A DNA stretch of 10,092 nucleotides, from positions 1 to 10,092 of the forward strand of contig JADGJH010001421.1 in assembly GCA_027596945.1 (NCBI GenBank), read 5' to 3'. The notes under the pieces are model-generated. The model did not search any database. It had not been told where the DNA came from and was given only the letters and a program-made list of their open reading frames with translations. Numbering within the stretch: the first letter of the stretch is position 1; every line of letters starts with the position of its first letter. This document shows, piece after piece, positions 7,565-10,092 of the stretch. The position numbers were made by a program, and so were the translations under genes. Source of the stretch: Physocladia obscura. Its lineage: Eukaryota; Chytridiomycota; Chytridiomycetes; Chytridiales; Chytriomycetaceae.

Positions 7565-9302
7565 ATGAGAACAGCAGCAACGGCAGCCGCAGGCGGAGGG
7601 GCAGTTGCATGCGAAACAATGGCAGGAGATGACGATCCGCGGAGACTGTCGTTCGAGCCGATCGACGTACGGTTTGGTGTGTTTGAGCTGGATACTACGC
7701 GGCCCGAAATGCCCAGCAGAATGGGATTCACAACAGTGTCGAGCTCAAGCACCAGCATAGCAACGTCAACGGACGATGGATCCGATCGTCTGAGTCTGCT
7801 CTCGCGCAGCGCAACGCAGCAGCCGTTCGATCAAGACTCGTGGGTGGCGGCATACGAACAAAACCAAACCACTGCAACCACTCCCAATACTGCCGGCGCA
7901 GCTTCTAGTCTGCTGTCAACTTCAGCGCCGAGTCCAACCAAACACGTCTTTAACCTCACTTCGTTGCCCCAGCTCTCGAATCTCTCGCTAGTTCTGGACT
8001 GGGAGGATGATGATTACGGCGACAATGATCACGAAGAAAATGTCATGCAAAACAAGGTAGGCTTGTCTTGTTAATATTGCTGTGGTCAAGCTCTCTTACC
8101 GTAAATAGGCGACTCTTCATGAGTCATCACCTTTCCAAAGAGAAACTTCTCCCATGTCAACATCCTTTTTCGATGATACCAACACCCATAGCCAAACGTT
8201 GACTCCAGTAATTCCGTCATCGTCGACTTTCTCCCCTACATTTTCTTCTCCCCGCAACATGTCCTACGTAATACCTGGCTCCTCGTACTCCCAAGCGTCT
8301 CCACTGCCTCTGCGCTTCAAGCCCACGCGAAGATATTCGTATATACCATCTCAGGATTTGGATCATGACGATAGATTCATTGAAAATGTCAAAGCACGTC
8401 TGAAAGAGTCCGAAGAACTGGAATTTCAGAAAATTAAGCAACAGCAGGAGTTCCTCGATGCTGCCGCTGCTGCTACCCAAAAACCGGCATCGAAACGTTT
8501 CAGTAATATCCTCCCATCTTTTCTTGGACTATCGTCGCCTCCTGCAACCCCCACATTAGACCAAAGCCAATCAATACAATCGTCACCAGATGCACAAAGC
8601 GTCGCCGAAAACAGATCGTTGAGCCAATCAAATAGAAATCAAAATGGTTGGGGAGAAGATCTGCCCCCACCTGTCGCCGAAAGTGAACAGTCACCTAAAA
8701 AGCCGTCCCAATTAGTTTCCTTTATAAATCGAGCATTCGGACCGCGCCGAAATCTTCAAGCTCAACAACAGCAAAGACGTTCGACGATACAAGGAACTAG
8801 CAGTACTTTTCCTCGTCGTAACCACGATCCTCATACTCTCGACGGCGACAGCACTAATAATACCAATAACAACCAAAAAGCTATCAACCGCGCTTCAATG
8901 CCTCACGTTGCTTGGTCGTCATGGTCATCAAATACCGTAATGACACCATCGGGATCCACATCATCAAAAAGAATAAGTCGCGCTTCGTCGACGACATCAT
9001 CAGCCGCAGAACTTGTTCGCGGCGGCAGCGGTAATAGTAGTGCCCGCGAAACACGCGAATTGATTGCTCAAGGACTTAAATTGTTTGAGGTTGGTGCAAC
9101 TGAGACAGCCTTTGCAACGTTCCAGCGGGCAGCTGCATCTGCCGCGCCGAGCGACACGTTTGCTCGGTTCTGTGTGGCTGTTTGTATTGTGCACGGGTAT
9201 GGGTGTACTGAAGATAATGGTGGTGTACAGATGCTGAAAGAGTTGAAAGGGATGGGGGAGGTGTTGGCGGACGAGGAATTGGAGATTTTGGGAATTGAAT
9301 GA
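7565..9302 (+). CDS. Ser-rich protein with C-terminal Sel1/TPR-like helical segment
   Basis: Exons 7565-8056 and 8109-9302, split by a 52-nt intron with donor GTAGGC and acceptor TAG; phase 0; 561 aa. The reading frame is open from 7517, and 7565 is its first ATG. A further upstream coding exon is possible but unsupported. Residues 1-240 are Ala/Ser/Thr-rich with an acidic patch (WEDDDYGDNDHEE). A helical, charged stretch at about 252-289 may form a short coiled coil. A Ser/Gln/Asn-rich linker follows. Residues 478-561 are helical and resemble a Sel1-like unit: a GLKLFEVGATETAFATFQRA helix, then HGYGCTEDNGGVQMLKEL, which recalls the G-x-G-x-x-x-D pattern. At most one or two repeats are present, fewer than in typical scaffold proteins. 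Basic-Ser sites (RRLS at 29, RRYS at 241, KRFS at 296) look like possible PKA-type targets. A signalling or cell-wall scaffold role is conceivable but not shown. Confidence 0.82.
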
Positions 9303-9639
9303 ATTTTTTCGTTTCCTTTTTGGCCTTTCCCAACTTGCGAGAGCAGTGATTTTTTTTTTTGTGAGAGAGAACAAGCTAGCTGTGTAAGCGTCCTTTTTCT
9401 TTTTTCGCTTTGTTTTTTTGTTTTTTGGTTTTCGAAAGCTTGGTGTCAGTTGTGCGATTTTGAGGCAACCAGTTGCAATTGTTAATTTTTTTTTGATTTT
9501 TTTTTTGTTTGTTTGTTTTTGTGTATTTGGAGAAAATAATTCATTAAAGCATTATCATTCTTCCCAACAAAAAAAAAAAATTTATAAGAAAATTTACTGA
9601 AAATTGATTCCTGATAATCTGCGATTAATCACCATAAAT
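9303..9639. other. T-rich intergenic region with no gene
   Basis: The 337 nt hold many T runs (for example 9350-9360, 9411-9426, 9486-9505) and an A run at 9570-9580. An ATTAAA at 9543-9548, a variant polyadenylation signal, may serve the preceding gene. It is 240 nt past the stop, which would make a long 3'UTR. The rest should contain the promoter and leader of the dynein light chain gene. I see no reliable TATA box, RNA gene or repeat beyond simple T tracts. Confidence 0.45.
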
Positions 9640-9698
9640 ATGGTTTGTAAAAGCAACAAGAATTTTTGAACTTATAGAGAATTCTAACGAAATTCTAG
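9640..9698 (+). other. DNAL1: Start-codon-only coding exon plus 56-nt intron of DNAL1
   Basis: ATG at 9640-9642 is followed directly by the donor GTTTGT at 9643. The intron holds a consensus CTAAC branch site 10 nt before the CTAG acceptor (AG at 9697-9698). The exon beginning TCAAAAGGAACC at 9699 has no in-frame ATG and an in-frame TAG immediately before it, so the start codon must come from an upstream exon. This one joins in phase 0. Confidence 0.7.
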
Positions 9699-10092
9699 TC
9701 AAAAGGAACCACGATCAAAGACGCGATTAAGTTATGGGTAATATTTGGCATTCTGATCGAGCCACTGTAATTGTACTCCATGAATCAAGCAAAGTTAACA
9801 TAAATTTCGGTTGTGCCACACTGGTATTTTTGCAGGAGGAGAAAAATCCTGGAACATCCGCATCAGAAGCGACGTTGGTGAAATTGATCACTCAGCAGCC
9901 GTTTATTGTCAAAATGGACGCGTCCTTGGCGACTTTAGTCAAATGCGAGTTGAGTCATCTTTTATTTTGTTTCTTTTTCGGACTTATTATAAGATATATG
10001 TATGAATTTCAGGCAGCTTGCCCTGTCGACAAACATGATTGAGAAAATCAGCAATTTGCAGGGATTGAGTTTCGTTATTATATATACAAAAA
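9640..10092 (+). CDS. DNAL1: Axonemal dynein light chain 1 (LC1), 5' part, cut by window end
   Basis: Exons 9640-9642 (ATG only), 9699-9737, 9836-9948, then 10013 to about 10073; the rest lies beyond the window. The conceptual protein reads M, then SKGTTIKDAIKLW, then EEKNPGTSASEA, continues through FIVKMDASLATLVKCE, then QLALSTNMIEKISNLQGL. This matches the N-terminus of animal and Chlamydomonas LC1 (ATTIK..., a W/Y-EE pair, SEA, EKMDASL, LSLSTNxIEKI-NL) and enters its first leucine-rich repeats. LC1 binds the outer-arm dynein heavy chain at its motor/microtubule-binding region in the flagellar axoneme, so this gene implies a flagellated stage. Intron 1 has donor GTTTGT, a CTAAC branch at 9684-9688 and acceptor CTAG. 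Intron 3 uses GTTGAG. The last exon probably ends at 10073 (donor GTTATT), leaving intron to the edge; a donor at 10069 is possible. The ATG at 9734 was rejected because it overlaps the exon 2 donor. Confidence 0.88.

Noticed and set aside
9418..9600. Open frame in the T-rich intergenic stretch
   Set aside because: It is produced by poly-T (Phe) runs, lacks an ATG start in good context and resembles no protein.
9734..10042. Open frame starting at ATG 9734 as the beginning of the last gene
   Set aside because: The ATG overlaps the GG|GTAATA donor after IKLW. The frame up to 9835 has no LC1 similarity, while splicing 9737 to 9836 gives an exact LC1-like join.
1..10092. tRNA, rRNA, CRISPR, transposon or viral elements
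   Set aside because: I saw no cloverleaf arms, regular spaced repeats, terminal inverted repeats or transposase/reverse transcriptase motifs on either strand.

Overview
The window is eukaryotic nuclear DNA: five protein genes, four complete and one cut by the right edge, interrupted by 17 inferred spliceosomal introns of 48-118 nt. Several introns have CTAAC/CTAAAC-like branch sites. The last gene encodes an axonemal dynein light chain, so the organism builds motile flagella. Together with compact intergenic spaces, short introns and a Gbp2/SR-like RNA-binding protein, this suggests a zoosporic fungus, most likely a chytrid. That assignment is inference, and other flagellated early-diverging fungi or protists are not excluded. 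I see no prokaryotic signals, tRNA, rRNA, CRISPR array or mobile element.

Layout: (1) 122-2123 (+), an eight-exon gene for a 466-aa protein with two RRMs, a CCHC zinc knuckle and a Gly/Arg/Tyr-rich tail. (2) 2322-4523 (+), a five-exon gene for a 635-aa pyruvate kinase. Its signature residues resemble the bacterial PykA-like, K+-independent class rather than the usual fungal enzyme. (3) 4681-7284 (-), a three-exon gene for an 825-aa, largely disordered protein of unknown function, convergent with the kinase. (4) 7565-9302 (+), a two-exon gene for a Ser-rich 561-aa protein ending in a Sel1/TPR-like helical segment, divergent from gene 3. (5) 9640-end (+), the 5' part of axonemal dynein light chain 1 (DNAL1/LC1), whose first coding exon appears to hold only the start codon.

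The genes do not form one pathway: mRNA maturation or export, glycolysis, two unknowns and flagellar motility sit side by side, as is normal for a eukaryotic chromosome. All exon joins were chosen by hand from GT/AG sites, reading-frame phase and protein-family continuity, with no RNA evidence. The most interesting points are the tandem splice donors in gene 1 (the distal one gives a premature stop), the unusual class of pyruvate kinase, the stop-free 60-nt intron in that gene, the ATG-only exon in DNAL1, and an unrecognised domain with repeated RR-x-LL motifs in gene 3.
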